Of a stretch of 64,000 bases of DNA, positions 9,588 through 17,874 are shown one piece after another. A program made the position numbers and the translations under genes. Location: positions 1,054,001-1,118,000 of the forward strand of contig NZ_UGNW01000001.1 in assembly GCF_900452515.1 (NCBI RefSeq), written 5' to 3'. Every line of letters starts with the position of its first letter. Position 1 is the first letter of the stretch. This DNA comes from Legionella birminghamensis. GTDB lineage: Bacteria > Pseudomonadota > Gammaproteobacteria > Legionellales > Legionellaceae. The notes below the pieces were generated by a model that was not told the DNA's origin, did no database searches, and saw nothing but the letters and a program-made list of their open reading frames with translations.

Positions 9588-9607
9588 GCTGGGCTTTAAA
9601 GCCCAGC
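9584..9607. repeat. GTAGGCTGGGC palindromic repeat, copy 1
   Basis: A perfect 20-base palindrome, GCTGGGCTTTAAAGCCCAGC (9588-9607), is preceded by GTAG that contains the stop codon of the DUF72 gene. The same element occurs at 17421-17478, 37968-37992 and 56496-56519, each time directly after a coding region. It is likely a mobile or amplified extragenic palindrome that could serve as a transcript 3' end for the convergent genes here. Confidence 0.75.
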
Positions 9608-9624
9608 AACTTTCTGGCTATTTT

Positions 9625-10455
9625 TCATAACCCATTACCAGGTTTCTGTGTTAATAAATACTTCAGAATGATTCCAGTATTAACTGGGCCCTTGATGATT
9701 AGTTTTTCATAAAACTCAACAATGATCTGGGCAGTCAGGGTCTTATTCTGGGGGCTGTCATAAGGTCTGGTGAATGTTTCCTCAATTGCTGAGTCCCCGT
9801 ATTTAGCGGCCAATTCCTGAAAAATTTCATGAAGGCTTTGTTGTGCGGAAACAACCTCCTCCGAATTAAGTCCGGAAGAAGGGCTTCTAATTGCTGATTC
9901 TATTATATTTAATTTGGCAACGGTAATCGTATCACCGCAGGCTTCAACCCCTTTTTCAAGATTATCAAAATTAATATGATTGGGGAAAAAGCTGGCAAAC
10001 TCCATATCAATAACCAGCGAGGGATCTGAATTGTACAGTTTCTGATAGCAATTCAGGGTGGTTACTGTGTAGTCATAGATAGATTGATTGCTTGCATTAG
10101 CAATGTATTTGGATAATTGGGCATTAATAAATTCGCCCGTATAAACGGCAACGACCTGCTGTCCTTTGGAATGCTGTATAGCTGTTCGAGTCTGATCCAT
10201 ATAACTTTGAAATTCCTCTGGGGATTGCTGGGCAATAAGGTTCATTACCGGATAATTCTGCCTCATATGTGTTTCAAATTCCGACGCGCGGTAGTAGGGA
10301 ACCCCATAAAGAAAAAGAAAGGCTATCAGGAGTGCAAAAACAATAATCATGAGCCATAAAGAAAGGCTGTTTAAGGATTTCCTTATGGCAAAAATACAGA
10401 GAAAGACCATGGACAAGGCGACTATTAGAGCAACAATAATATATATCCAATGCAT
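9625..10455 (-). CDS. Hypothetical membrane-anchored protein
   Basis: The 276-residue product begins with two hydrophobic helices (about residues 3-24 and 32-52: HWIYIIVALIVALSMVFLCIFAI and LWLMIIVFALLIAFLFLYGVPYY). The rest is a soluble domain of about 220 residues with two cysteines (NCYQKLY and EACGDTI) and mostly helical character. I do not recognise a family. The soluble part would be exposed at the membrane surface; which side is not certain. It is monocistronic, convergent with the DUF72 gene, with repeats at both ends. The start ATG at 10455 is preceded by CAAGGAAAAGCAAC, a reasonable ribosome site. Confidence 0.7.
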   Translation of the reverse strand: MHWIYIIVALIVALSMVFLCIFAIRKSLNSLSLWLMIIVFALLIAFLFLYGVPYYRASEFETHMRQNYPVMNLIAQQSPEEFQSYMDQTRTAIQHSKGQQVVAVYTGEFINAQLSKYIANASNQSIYDYTVTTLNCYQKLYNSDPSLVIDMEFASFFPNHINFDNLEKGVEACGDTITVAKLNIIESAIRSPSSGLNSEEVVSAQQSLHEIFQELAAKYGDSAIEETFTRPYDSPQNKTLTAQIIVEFYEKLIIKGPVNTGIILKYLLTQKPGNGL

Positions 10456-10561
10456 GTTGCTTTTCCTTGGAGTTGAATGACTTAATTAAAGTATACTCAT
10501 TTGTTGGAATTCTGTTTGCACCTCTCGCGAATATGCGCAGTTACCCAGAGATATTCACATC

Positions 10562-10848
10562 GAATCCCCGCGTACAATTGACCGTCCGAATCCCCGCGGC
10601 TGCGACCGCGGGGCCCATGCCTGGTTCCGAACATGATCTTCAGGGGAATCCTATGTTGCTGAAAATAGCAATTAATAGCAGTTAGGAACAAATCTTTCAA
10701 ACATTAACCTTAAATTAGCAAAACCAATATTCTCAATAGGTTTCATGTGGGCCCCGCGGTCGCAGCCGCGGGGATTCGGATGGCGCTGCCGCGGGGATTC
10801 GGATGGCGTTGCCGCGGGGATTCGGATGGCGTTGCCGCGGGGATTTCG
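10562..10848. repeat. Composite GAATCCCCGCGG repeat element with 23-bp tandem array
   Basis: This fills most of the 10456-10848 gap. Two left copies of GAATCCCCGCG (10562 and 10590) lead into a stem ending GACCGCGGGGCCCATG (to about 10620). Then comes an AT-rich core of about 125 bases, and a mirrored right end GGGCCCCGCGGTC (about 10750-10762). From 10765 a 23-bp unit is repeated: 10765-10787, 10788-10810, 10811-10833 and a partial copy 10834-10848 that touches the stop of the glutathione transferase gene. The core resembles that of the element at 54503-54728 (for example AACAAATCTTTCAAACATTAA here and AACAAGTCTTTTTAACATTAA there, each about 21 bases). Confidence 0.8.
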
Positions 10849-11466
10849 TTATTCATAACAATCAAGTGCCTTCTTCACCGCGGGCCGCTCTCCTATTTTA
10901 CGATACCATTGAATCAGGCTAGGGAATTGATCCTCATCAATATGGGCCTGATAAAAGGCTTCATAGCAATATAGCCAGGGCCAGATGGCCATATCTGCAA
11001 TGGTATACTCCTTGCCGCTGATAAAAGCATTGCTTTGCAGCTGCTTATCCATTACCCCCATCAGACGCAGTACTTCATTGGCGTAACGATCCTGGGCATA
11101 AATAACCTGTTCTGGTGCATAGCGGTGAAAATGTCCGTACTGGCCAAACATAGGGCCGATGTGGGCGGCTTGAAAATAACACCACTGCATTACCTCAAAT
11201 TTGGCTCTAAGATGTTCCGGTAAAAACTTTCCGTGCTTTTCGGCTAAATATTGGAGGATGGCTACACTTTCAGGAAGATAAAAGTTTTGTTCGCTGTCGA
11301 AAAGAACCGGAATTTTGTTATTGGGTGAAATGGCCAGAAACTCGGGCTTAAACTGCTCGCCGCTCATGATATCGATTTTGGTAATAGAGTAGGGTAGCTG
11401 CAGTTCTTCGAGCATAATGGTTGGTTTTATACCGTTAGGGGTACGTGCAGAATATAAAATATACAT
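10849..11466 (-). CDS. Glutathione S-transferase family protein (YfcG-like)
   Basis: The protein has an N-terminal thioredoxin-like GST domain: MYILYSARTPNGIKPTIMLEEL, then KIPVLFDSEQNFYLPESVAILQYLAEKHG with the cis-Pro and the Glu-Ser glutathione-binding pair. A helical C-terminal domain follows, with ISGKEYTIADMAIWPWL, the conserved N-capping box. The TPNGIK motif resembles YfcG/Ure2-type enzymes, which act as disulfide-bond reductases, so a redox role rather than classical conjugation is likely. I start at ATG 11466 because AGAAAGGAAATCATC precedes it ideally; an upstream in-frame ATG at 11499 lacks a site. The 3' end abuts the tandem repeat array. Confidence 0.9.
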   Translation of the reverse strand: MYILYSARTPNGIKPTIMLEELQLPYSITKIDIMSGEQFKPEFLAISPNNKIPVLFDSEQNFYLPESVAILQYLAEKHGKFLPEHLRAKFEVMQWCYFQAAHIGPMFGQYGHFHRYAPEQVIYAQDRYANEVLRLMGVMDKQLQSNAFISGKEYTIADMAIWPWLYCYEAFYQAHIDEDQFPSLIQWYRKIGERPAVKKALDCYE

Positions 11467-11509
11467 GATGATTTCCTTTCTCATTAGGTGATTCAGCAAA
11501 ATGTGTCTG

Positions 11510-12325
11510 TCAGTCAGCTCCCCACACGACTGGAAATAAAGGATGCCTCATGGAAGCTCCGGCTGCTAACTCGTTTGCAAGCCCGGGAAAGTCAGGTGAG
11601 GTGGTCCATGCACGCGGCGCATGAATAATATCATCTCCCAGAAAGCGGAGCGAAAAAGCCCTTCTTCCCTGTGTACTCTCTGCTCCTTGGGAAGAATGGA
11701 GACTAAGCATATGGAAACAGAGGATATCCCCGGGCTGCATGGCCCAGGATTTAATTTCATAGTCCTGTGGATTTCGTTCAATATCTGGAAGCTCGGCCAG
11801 AGAGCCTTCGGGAAACCATTTTGCCTGCTGATCCATAAAAGAGCGAGGCATCAGCCAGGGACCAAGGTGAGAGCCGCTAATAAACCGTAAAGCGGCCTTG
11901 GGGCTGATTGGATCGACAGGGATCCAGATGCTGCAATTCTGAAAGCCGTCAATATTGTAATAAGGCTGATCCTGATGCCAGGGGGTAGCCTGAAGGGTGC
12001 CTGCTTCCTTAACCAATAAGTGATCATGGTAAAGTCGAATGCAACGGCTATTGGTTAATTTAGCGGCTACTTCCCCCAATTGAGAGTTAAAAATTAAATC
12101 CTGATAGAAAGGGTTTGTTTGCCAGGTACAAAAATCTTCAACAAAATAGCCGGGGTCATCAGGACGGCTGGCCACTTTGGAGCGGGGGCTCAAGTCCCGC
12201 AAATTTTTTTCTATACCCCGCGTCAAGGTGGAAATTTCTTGCGGGCCAAGCACCTGCCGAATACAAACAGCACCATCTAGCTGATACTGTGTGATAATCG
12301 ATGCCTCATCCTGATTCCAAAGCAC
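11510..12325 (-). CDS. Phytanoyl-CoA dioxygenase (PhyH) family protein
   Basis: The 271-residue Fe(II)/2-oxoglutarate-dependent oxygenase has the HxD iron motif in TPWHQDQPYYNIDG (about residues 116-129), the helical LGEVAAKLTNSRCIRLYHDHLLVKEAG segment before it, a substrate-shaping region SIWIPVDPISPKAALRFISGSHLGPWL, and the distal histidine in GDILCFHMLSLHSSQG (about 206-215). The arginine for 2-oxoglutarate falls in RRAFSLRFLGDD. The substrate is not predictable: PhyH proteins act on fatty acyl-CoAs, ectoine and various small molecules. It lies 43 bases upstream of the GST start, in the same orientation, so the two may be co-transcribed. Confidence 0.88.
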   Translation of the reverse strand: MLWNQDEASIITQYQLDGAVCIRQVLGPQEISTLTRGIEKNLRDLSPRSKVASRPDDPGYFVEDFCTWQTNPFYQDLIFNSQLGEVAAKLTNSRCIRLYHDHLLVKEAGTLQATPWHQDQPYYNIDGFQNCSIWIPVDPISPKAALRFISGSHLGPWLMPRSFMDQQAKWFPEGSLAELPDIERNPQDYEIKSWAMQPGDILCFHMLSLHSSQGAESTQGRRAFSLRFLGDDIIHAPRAWTTSPDFPGLANELAAGASMRHPLFPVVWGAD

Positions 12326-12361
12326 TTTGACACTCCCTGTCGGCTATTCCTTTGCAATGTA

Positions 12362-12565
12362 TCACACTGAATGCGGCTGAATCCAGCCCATACTAAAGGC
12401 AAGCAACAGAAATAAAAACAGCAGCAGCGACAAGCCAATCCGCCAACTCAAGGCTTTTACCGTGCGGTTAGAAGAGCCTTTGTCTTTGATAAGAAAAATC
12501 AATCCGCTTCCTAATGCGAATAAAATAACCAGCATCACAATTAGGATGATTGCTTTGGTGAACAT
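12362..12565 (-). CDS. DUF2909 small twin-transmembrane protein
   Basis: This 67-residue protein has two hydrophobic helices (about residues 3-26 and 44-62) joined by a short basic loop (IKDKGSSNRTVKALSWRIG). That is the DUF2909 pattern found beside cytochrome c oxidase assembly genes. It is divergent from surf1, 41 bases away, so the promoters share that interval. A role in oxidase assembly is inferred from context only. Confidence 0.8.
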   Translation of the reverse strand: MFTKAIILIVMLVILFALGSGLIFLIKDKGSSNRTVKALSWRIGLSLLLFLFLLLAFSMGWIQPHSV

Positions 12566-12606
12566 TTGTTATAATCTCCTCAATGCTTTTCTCATAATTT
12601 AAAAAA

Positions 12607-13317
12607 ATGCTGAGTGTAACTTGTTTTAATCATCGTTTCACGCTTGCCTGGCGTGTCGTGTTTTTTGCCTTGTCAGTAGTTGCCTTGCTTTTGTCCTTAG
12701 GATTCTGGCAATTAAACCGCGCAAAGGAAAAACAACTGATGCTTACTGCAGAAGCCAGAGAGCAGCAATTGCCTCCAGCCGCATGGCAGGGCGGCATACC
12801 TTACCCTAAACAATATCAGTCAATTCGAGTCGCAGGCCAGTATTTAGCCCCTGTTTTTCTGCTGGACAATCAATTTTATCAACATCAGACAGGGTACAAT
12901 GTGTTATCTCCCTATCAGCTTGCTAATGGCGAAGTGCTGCTAGTTGACAGGGGATGGCTTGCTGCTGATCGCAGCCATCTTCCCGCATTGCCTGAATTGC
13001 ATTCTGTACCGAGCATAAGCGGGCAAGCGTATTTTCCTTCCAGTAAAACCTGGGTTTTAGGGCAGGATTTTGAAATAAAATCGGATGGCATCACCATAGT
13101 TGAACGCATTGATACGAAATTAATCAGTAATCTTTTGCATAAATCTGTCTATCCGTTTATTATTCGCCTCAACAAAGAAGAAGCCAATGGTTTTATCCGC
13201 GAGTGGCCTGTTGTGACGATGTCGCCGCAACGTCATTATGCCTATGCGTTGCAATGGTTTGCCTTGGCTTTTATCGCATTGGCTGCTTTTATTGGCTCGA
13301 ATCTGAAAAAAAATTAA
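12607..13317 (+). CDS. SURF1 family cytochrome oxidase assembly protein
   Basis: SURF1 assists haem a insertion into subunit I of aa3-type cytochrome c oxidase at the inner membrane. The 236 residues have the expected form: TM1 (about 14-36, LAWRVVFFALSVVALLLSLGFWQL), the LGFWQLNRAKEKQ family motif, a periplasmic domain with RVAGQYLAPVFLLDNQ and LVDRGWL, and TM2 close to the C terminus (about 208-230, HYAYALQWFALAFIALAAFIG). It is the first gene of the haem A/oxidase assembly operon, and its TAA overlaps the ATG of the next gene (13315-13319). Confidence 0.92.
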   Translation: MLSVTCFNHRFTLAWRVVFFALSVVALLLSLGFWQLNRAKEKQLMLTAEAREQQLPPAAWQGGIPYPKQYQSIRVAGQYLAPVFLLDNQFYQHQTGYNVLSPYQLANGEVLLVDRGWLAADRSHLPALPELHSVPSISGQAYFPSSKTWVLGQDFEIKSDGITIVERIDTKLISNLLHKSVYPFIIRLNKEEANGFIREWPVVTMSPQRHYAYALQWFALAFIALAAFIGSNLKKN

Positions 13318-13844
13318 TGAGAAATATTTTAAAGTCTAAAAATCTGGTTTTGTACATTCTGGCGCTTTTGTTTTTTGCGCCAGGTATTGCCGCCTATCTT
13401 TTTTTTACTCATCCTCAATGGCTTAGTGCTCAGGCAACCAACAAGGGTAATATGCTGGCGCCTGCACTTCGCGTCGATTTGTCCAATCCGAAAGGCAAAT
13501 GGCAGCTTATCCTCTGGCAACCTGGTGATTGTGAACAAGCCTGTTTGGCTCAATTGGATAAGTTAGGCCGTATTCGTCTGGCCCTTGGCAGGCATTTGTA
13601 CGAAGTAGAAGAACGCCTGGTTCTTCCCTCTGGCGTGAAATTGCCTGAAAAAACAGCCCGCATACTCCAGGATCAGGATATGCGTTATCAGAATTTAACT
13701 GCACTGCAGATGCCATCCAGCGCAAAGGTCTATATTGCCAATCCGGACAATTACCTGATTCTTTCCTATTCACTTGCCGCCAAGCCGGCAGATATTTATC
13801 AGGACTTAAAACACTTATTAAATGCGGGTAAACAGAGTGGCTAA
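13317..13844 (+). CDS. Membrane-anchored protein of the oxidase assembly operon
   Basis: I start this at ATG 13317, which overlaps the surf1 stop (TAATG); a longer frame from 13203 lies within surf1 and is unlikely. The 175-residue product has one N-terminal TM helix (about 9-30) and a periplasmic domain with LRVDLSNPKGKWQLILWQPGDCEQACLAQLDKLGRIRLALG, a thioredoxin-like context with CEQAC. This agrees with the small hypothetical gene that sits between surf1 and ctaA in many Gammaproteobacteria. The two cysteines four apart suggest redox or copper handling, but the function is not established. Confidence 0.8.
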   Translation: MRNILKSKNLVLYILALLFFAPGIAAYLFFTHPQWLSAQATNKGNMLAPALRVDLSNPKGKWQLILWQPGDCEQACLAQLDKLGRIRLALGRHLYEVEERLVLPSGVKLPEKTARILQDQDMRYQNLTALQMPSSAKVYIANPDNYLILSYSLAAKPADIYQDLKHLLNAGKQSG

Positions 13845-14853
13845 TACAATTTATACAAACTGGATGCGATGGGCGGCAAGCCTTGCGGTGATATTGTCAT
13901 TACTGGTTGTTATGCTGGGTGGTTATACCCGCTTAACCAATGCGGGTCTGGGCTGTCCGGACTGGCCAGGCTGTTATGGGCACATGGTTCTCCCTTCTGA
14001 TACTGAAACCTTGAATAAAGCACAGACTGTTTACCCGAATAGCCCCATCGAATCTCGGAAAGCATGGACTGAAATGCTGCACCGCTATGCGGCTGGTACA
14101 TTGGCCTTATTAATTTTTATCATTGGTGGAACAACTCTTTCCCGGGCTTTCAAAAGGCAAGCCCCTTTCTTGGGTTTGCCGCTTGTATTGATGCTGCTGG
14201 TCATATTCCAGGCAGCCCTGGGCATGTGGACGGTAACGCTTAAATTGCTTCCAGTCGTTGTAATGGCCCATTTACTGGGTGGCATTCTAATTTTTTCCTG
14301 CCTTCTGCGTCTTCGTCTGCAAATGGCCAAGCCGGAAAAGGTAAATCAGTCCTCCTGGTCTCCGTGGATTGCACTCGCTGCATTCATTGTGTTTCTTCAA
14401 ATTGCTTTGGGCGGTTGGGTGAGCGCTAATTATGCAGGAATTGCCTGCATTGGCTTTCCCCAATGTAATGGGGAATGGCTGCCCGCCTTAAAACTTTCCC
14501 AGGGGTTTAATTTATTTTCTCCGGTAGGGGCAAATTATCAGGGCGGCCTCCTGGATAGTGAAGCCAGGGCAGCGATTCAGAGCATCCATCGTCTGGGTGC
14601 CTTAATAACCACTCTCTATTTACTCGGCCTTTCCGGATTAATACTGTTGAAATCAGGTAACCAGCCATTGCGGCGCGTGGCGATTTTGGTGCTGATTCTT
14701 CTGGGATTACAGTTAAGTCTGGGAATTATCAATGTTCTTTATTTACTGCCATTATGGTCGGCTGTTGCTCATAATGGCGTGGCCGCAATGTTGTTAGCCA
14801 GTTTATTCATGATGTTTTATTTCTCTCAGGGAGGTCGTCTTGATGCAAAATGA
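13822..14853 (+). CDS. ctaA: Haem A synthase (COX15/CtaA)
   Basis: CtaA oxidises the C8 methyl of haem O to the formyl of haem A for aa3 oxidases. The 343-residue polytopic protein has eight predicted TM helices, the family motif GGYTRLTNAGLGCPDWPGCYGH (split across about residues 32-53, with its Cys pair), histidines in EMLHRYAAG and VMAHLLGG, the second-half IACIGFPQCNG Cys pair, IQSIHRLGAL and VAHNGVAAMLLA. Its ATG at 13822 overlaps the preceding gene by 23 bases; a GTG at 13837 is the alternative. It is followed immediately by ctaB, its biochemical predecessor. Confidence 0.95.
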   Translation: MRVNRVANTIYTNWMRWAASLAVILSLLVVMLGGYTRLTNAGLGCPDWPGCYGHMVLPSDTETLNKAQTVYPNSPIESRKAWTEMLHRYAAGTLALLIFIIGGTTLSRAFKRQAPFLGLPLVLMLLVIFQAALGMWTVTLKLLPVVVMAHLLGGILIFSCLLRLRLQMAKPEKVNQSSWSPWIALAAFIVFLQIALGGWVSANYAGIACIGFPQCNGEWLPALKLSQGFNLFSPVGANYQGGLLDSEARAAIQSIHRLGALITTLYLLGLSGLILLKSGNQPLRRVAILVLILLGLQLSLGIINVLYLLPLWSAVAHNGVAAMLLASLFMMFYFSQGGRLDAK

Positions 14854-15724
14854 AGCCTGCTTAATGTCAGCATCCTGGCGAGATTATCTGGAGCTTTGCA
14901 AACCGCGTGTTGTTTTATTGATGCTGTTAACCGTGTTAGTCGGCATGTATCTGGCGGCGCCTGGCTGGATCCCTTTGCCAACTTTGTGCATCACGCTTGT
15001 TGGAATCGGCTGTGCGGCCAGCAGTGCGGCGGCCATTAACCATTTGGTTGATAAACGTATAGATGCGCTGATGGCAAGAACAAAAAAACGTCCAGTTGCC
15101 CATGGCCGCATTTCCATTAAGCAGGCCTTAAGTTTTGCTTTGATTCTTGGCGCGACAGGCTTGTCTCTGTTGGCGCTCCTGGTGAATACACTGACTGCCG
15201 TACTCACTTTTGTAACCCTGATTGGTTATGCGGGGATTTATACCGGCTATCTGAAACGTGCAACGCCTCAAAATATCGTGATTGGCGGCCTGGCTGGGGC
15301 GTCACCCCCCTTATTGGGATGGACGGCCATTACCAACCAGCTTGATCCCAATGCACTTTTACTGGTATTAATTATTTTTACATGGACTCCCCCTCATTTC
15401 TGGGCATTGGCAATTTACCGTTTCGAAGATTACCGCCATGCAGAAATTCCCATGCTGCCGGTAACCCATGGTATTGCTTTCACCAAGCTTAATATTGTTC
15501 TTTATACCGTTCTGTTGCTCGTGGTTACCATGCTGCCTGTTATTGTAGGAATGAGTGGACTGGTTTATCTGGCGGGTGCGATGATACTGGGCTTTCGTTT
15601 TTTACATTGGACGTGGCGTTTGTATCGAAGTGATACGCCGGCTGTCGCCCTTGGTACCTTTCGATTTTCAATTGTGTATTTGATGTTACTATTCGTTTTT
15701 TTATTAGTTGACCATTACGTGTAA
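14843..15724 (+). CDS. ctaB: Protoheme IX farnesyltransferase (haem O synthase)
   Basis: This UbiA-family prenyltransferase converts haem b to haem O. The signatures are ELCKPRVVLLMLLTVLVG at the N terminus, the first Asp-rich motif NHLVDKRIDALMARTKKRP (about residues 65-83) and FRFEDYRHAEIPMLPVTHG-type second motif (AIYRFEDYRHAEIPML). Multiple TM helices follow. I take ATG 14843, which has AGGGAGG eight bases upstream, rather than the adjacent TTG at 14840. It overlaps the end of ctaA by eleven bases, so translation is coupled. The gene is called ctaB or cyoE; the haem A context favours ctaB. Confidence 0.95.
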   Translation: MQNEACLMSASWRDYLELCKPRVVLLMLLTVLVGMYLAAPGWIPLPTLCITLVGIGCAASSAAAINHLVDKRIDALMARTKKRPVAHGRISIKQALSFALILGATGLSLLALLVNTLTAVLTFVTLIGYAGIYTGYLKRATPQNIVIGGLAGASPPLLGWTAITNQLDPNALLLVLIIFTWTPPHFWALAIYRFEDYRHAEIPMLPVTHGIAFTKLNIVLYTVLLLVVTMLPVIVGMSGLVYLAGAMILGFRFLHWTWRLYRSDTPAVALGTFRFSIVYLMLLFVFLLVDHYV

Positions 15725-15734
15725 GAGGAAAAAA

Positions 15735-16370
15735 ATGGCAAGTCAAAATAAAAGAATTACCCTGACAGTCACTTTGCTGGTGGCTATCGCAGCAATGTTT
15801 GCCGGTTTATTTGTTTCACAGCATATTCACTGGAAAAAAGAGATTGATCCTTCGCAGTTCCATGGCACTTTCCTGCAGAAGCCGCGTGATATCGAGCAGT
15901 TCAGTTTGACTGGAATCGACCAGCAATCTTTCGATAATCATAGCCTGCAAGGGCAATGGACGATGATATTTTTTGGTTTTACCAATTGCGGTTATGTATG
16001 CCCTACAACCATGGCTGAGTTGGCAAAGATGTACGGCATTTTAGAGCAGCAACATACTAAACCTTTACCCCGTGTTGTGATGGTAAGCGTTGATCCGGAA
16101 CGAGATGATCTGAATACATTGAAAAATTATGTACTAGCCTTCAACCCTCATTTTTACGGTGCAAGGGGAGAGCAGCAGGCTGTTAAGAAAATGGCGATGG
16201 AAATGGGCATTGCCTATGAGAAAAAAATATCAGGTAACCCAGACAATTATGACGTTCAGCATAGTGGCGCCGTCATGCTTTTCAATCCCCAAGGGGAACT
16301 GAGTGCTTTTTTCACCACACCTCATCGAGCTGAGCTGCTGGCAAAAGACTATCAGCTTCTGGTTGGCTAA
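15735..16370 (+). CDS. SCO1/SenC family copper chaperone
   Basis: SCO proteins deliver copper to the CuA centre of cytochrome c oxidase. Starting at ATG 15735 (AGAGGA upstream; the frame from 15708 overlaps ctaB), the protein has one N-terminal TM anchor (about residues 9-28). A periplasmic thioredoxin fold follows, with the copper motif GFTNCGYVCPTT (C85 and C89) and the distal histidine in YDVQHSGAVML (H176). It is the last gene of the surf1-ctaA-ctaB-sco operon, 10 bases after ctaB. Confidence 0.93.
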   Translation: MASQNKRITLTVTLLVAIAAMFAGLFVSQHIHWKKEIDPSQFHGTFLQKPRDIEQFSLTGIDQQSFDNHSLQGQWTMIFFGFTNCGYVCPTTMAELAKMYGILEQQHTKPLPRVVMVSVDPERDDLNTLKNYVLAFNPHFYGARGEQQAVKKMAMEMGIAYEKKISGNPDNYDVQHSGAVMLFNPQGELSAFFTTPHRAELLAKDYQLLVG

Positions 16371-16509
16371 AATCCTGCTTCAGCGGGGTTAATAGCAAGT
16401 CAACAAGCTCTTTACTTGTCGTCTATACTTTTCATGAGGTCTGCGAAAGCAGACCGATGGAAATTAATAGGCTTTGGAAACAATAAAAACAATTGGGATA
16501 ATTATCTTC

Positions 16510-17418
16510 ATGAAAATTGCGATCTTGGCGACCAATCCCCATTTATATTCTCACAAACGGTTAAAGGAAGCCGGTGAAGCTGCAGGACATGAAGTCAATA
16601 TTATCAATCCGTTGTATTGCTATATGAATGTGGCGGCTTCCAGCCCCAAAGTTCATTATCGCGGCGGAGAGCCTCTGCCTAAGTATGATGCAGTGATTCC
16701 GCGTATAGGTGCTTCAATTACCTATTACGGCACTGCTGTTTTACGTCATATGGAAACGATGGGCATGTATACCATCAACGAATCCATAGCTATTTCACGT
16801 TCACGCGATAAGTTTCGCTCCTTGCAAATACTGGCAAGAAAGGGGATTCCCATGCCGCTGACCAGTTTTGCACAATCTCCGGATGATACCGAGGACTTGA
16901 TTCGTATGGTCGGTGGAGCCCCTTTGGTAATTAAATTACTGGAAGGAACCCAGGGAAAAGGGGTTATTCTGGCAGATAGCCATCAATCCGCTGTCAGCAT
17001 TATTAATGCATTCAAGGAAATGTCAGCCAATATTCTGGTGCAGGAGTTTATTCAGGAATCCAAGGGAACCGATATCCGCTGTTTTGTAATTGGTGATAAA
17101 GTCGTTGCCGCAGTTAAAAGACAGGCAAAAGAAGGCGAGTTCCGTGCCAATGTACATCAGGGTGGTAAAGCGCAAAAGGTGGCCTTATCGCCTCAGGAGC
17201 GTGCAATAGCCGTTGGCGCTGCGAAAGCAATGGGTCTCAAGGTAGCAGGCGTAGATTTAATCCGCTCCAACCACGGCCCTTTAGTTCTTGAAATCAACTC
17301 TTCCCCGGGGTTGGAGGGTGTTGAAAAAGCCACTCACATCAACATTGCCGGAAAAATTATCCAATACATCGAAAAAAATGCCAAACCAAAAGGTTTGAAT
17401 CAACGATTTCAGGGCTAA
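16510..17418 (+). CDS. rimK: RimK-type ATP-grasp ligase
   Basis: RimK adds glutamate residues to the C terminus of ribosomal protein S6. From ATG 16510 the product is 302 residues: [22 protein letters not shown], then [23 protein letters not shown], the ATP-grasp core ([63 protein letters not shown]) and metal ligands in VDLIRS and [13 protein letters not shown]. All are typical of RimK. An upstream in-frame start at 16474 would add twelve residues that do not match the family. The gene stands alone and ends just before a large inverted repeat. Confidence 0.95.
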   Translation: MKIAILATNPHLYSHKRLKEAGEAAGHEVNIINPLYCYMNVAASSPKVHYRGGEPLPKYDAVIPRIGASITYYGTAVLRHMETMGMYTINESIAISRSRDKFRSLQILARKGIPMPLTSFAQSPDDTEDLIRMVGGAPLVIKLLEGTQGKGVILADSHQSAVSIINAFKEMSANILVQEFIQESKGTDIRCFVIGDKVVAAVKRQAKEGEFRANVHQGGKAQKVALSPQERAIAVGAAKAMGLKVAGVDLIRSNHGPLVLEINSSPGLEGVEKATHINIAGKIIQYIEKNAKPKGLNQRFQG

Positions 17419-17420
17419 GA

Positions 17421-17478
17421 TTGTAGGTTGGGCTGTAAAGCCCAACAATGATCGCTGGGCTTACAGCCCAGCCTACAA
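17421..17478. repeat. GTAGGCTGGGC palindromic repeat, copy 2 (double form)
   Basis: TTGTAGGTTGGGCTGTAA (17421-17438) is mirrored by TTACAGCCCAGCCTACAA (17461-17478) with a single mismatch, and smaller GGGCT/AGCCC stems nest inside. The element lies three bases after the rimK stop and sixteen bases before the 3' end of the convergent XRE gene, so it may end both transcripts. Confidence 0.8.
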
Positions 17479-17494
17479 ATAGAATGCGGATATC

Positions 17495-17749
17495 CTAAGA
17501 AGCCCGCGTTTCTTTCTTTCTGTTCTCACTTTTCCCTATGAGCCAATCGGGATTGACTTCCAGCTCATCAGCCAGTTGACATAGCACTTTAGGGGCGGGT
17601 GTGGCAATCCCGTTCAGAAAGGCTTCTGCCTGATATTTAGGAATTTTCAAGAGTCTGGAGAATACTTCAATCCGTTCATCCTCTCGAAGAGGGACACCGA
17701 TACCGTCCAGTTCTTTATTCAGACGTTCAGCAAATCGTTTATTGCTCAT
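17495..17749 (-). CDS. Small XRE-like helix-turn-helix protein
   Basis: The 84-residue protein MSNKRFAERLNKELDGIGVPLREDERIEVFSRLLKIPKYQAEAFLNG has the look of a lambda-repressor-like HTH. LLKIPKYQAEAFLNGIATPAPKVLCQLADELEVNPDWLIG (about residues 36-76) covers the HTH and the usual C-terminal helix with the NPDWLIG ending. It may regulate itself or a nearby gene; the target is unknown. I start at ATG 17749, preceded by GGAG six bases upstream; the TTG at 17755 in the same frame is less likely. Confidence 0.75.
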   Translation of the reverse strand: MSNKRFAERLNKELDGIGVPLREDERIEVFSRLLKIPKYQAEAFLNGIATPAPKVLCQLADELEVNPDWLIGKSENRKKETRAS

Positions 17750-17874
17750 CACCAACTCCGAAAGTATTCTTATGATTCTTCTATAGCATAAATAATCGCT
17801 TTTGCAATAATCTGGTATATTATTAAAATGTGAATGGAATAATAAACTTAATCGACACCACTGGGGAGCATATT

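Noticed and set aside
10765-10848. Regular 23-bp repeats that look like a CRISPR array
   Set aside because: The copies are directly adjacent with no spacers, and they are part of a larger palindromic element; no cas genes are near.
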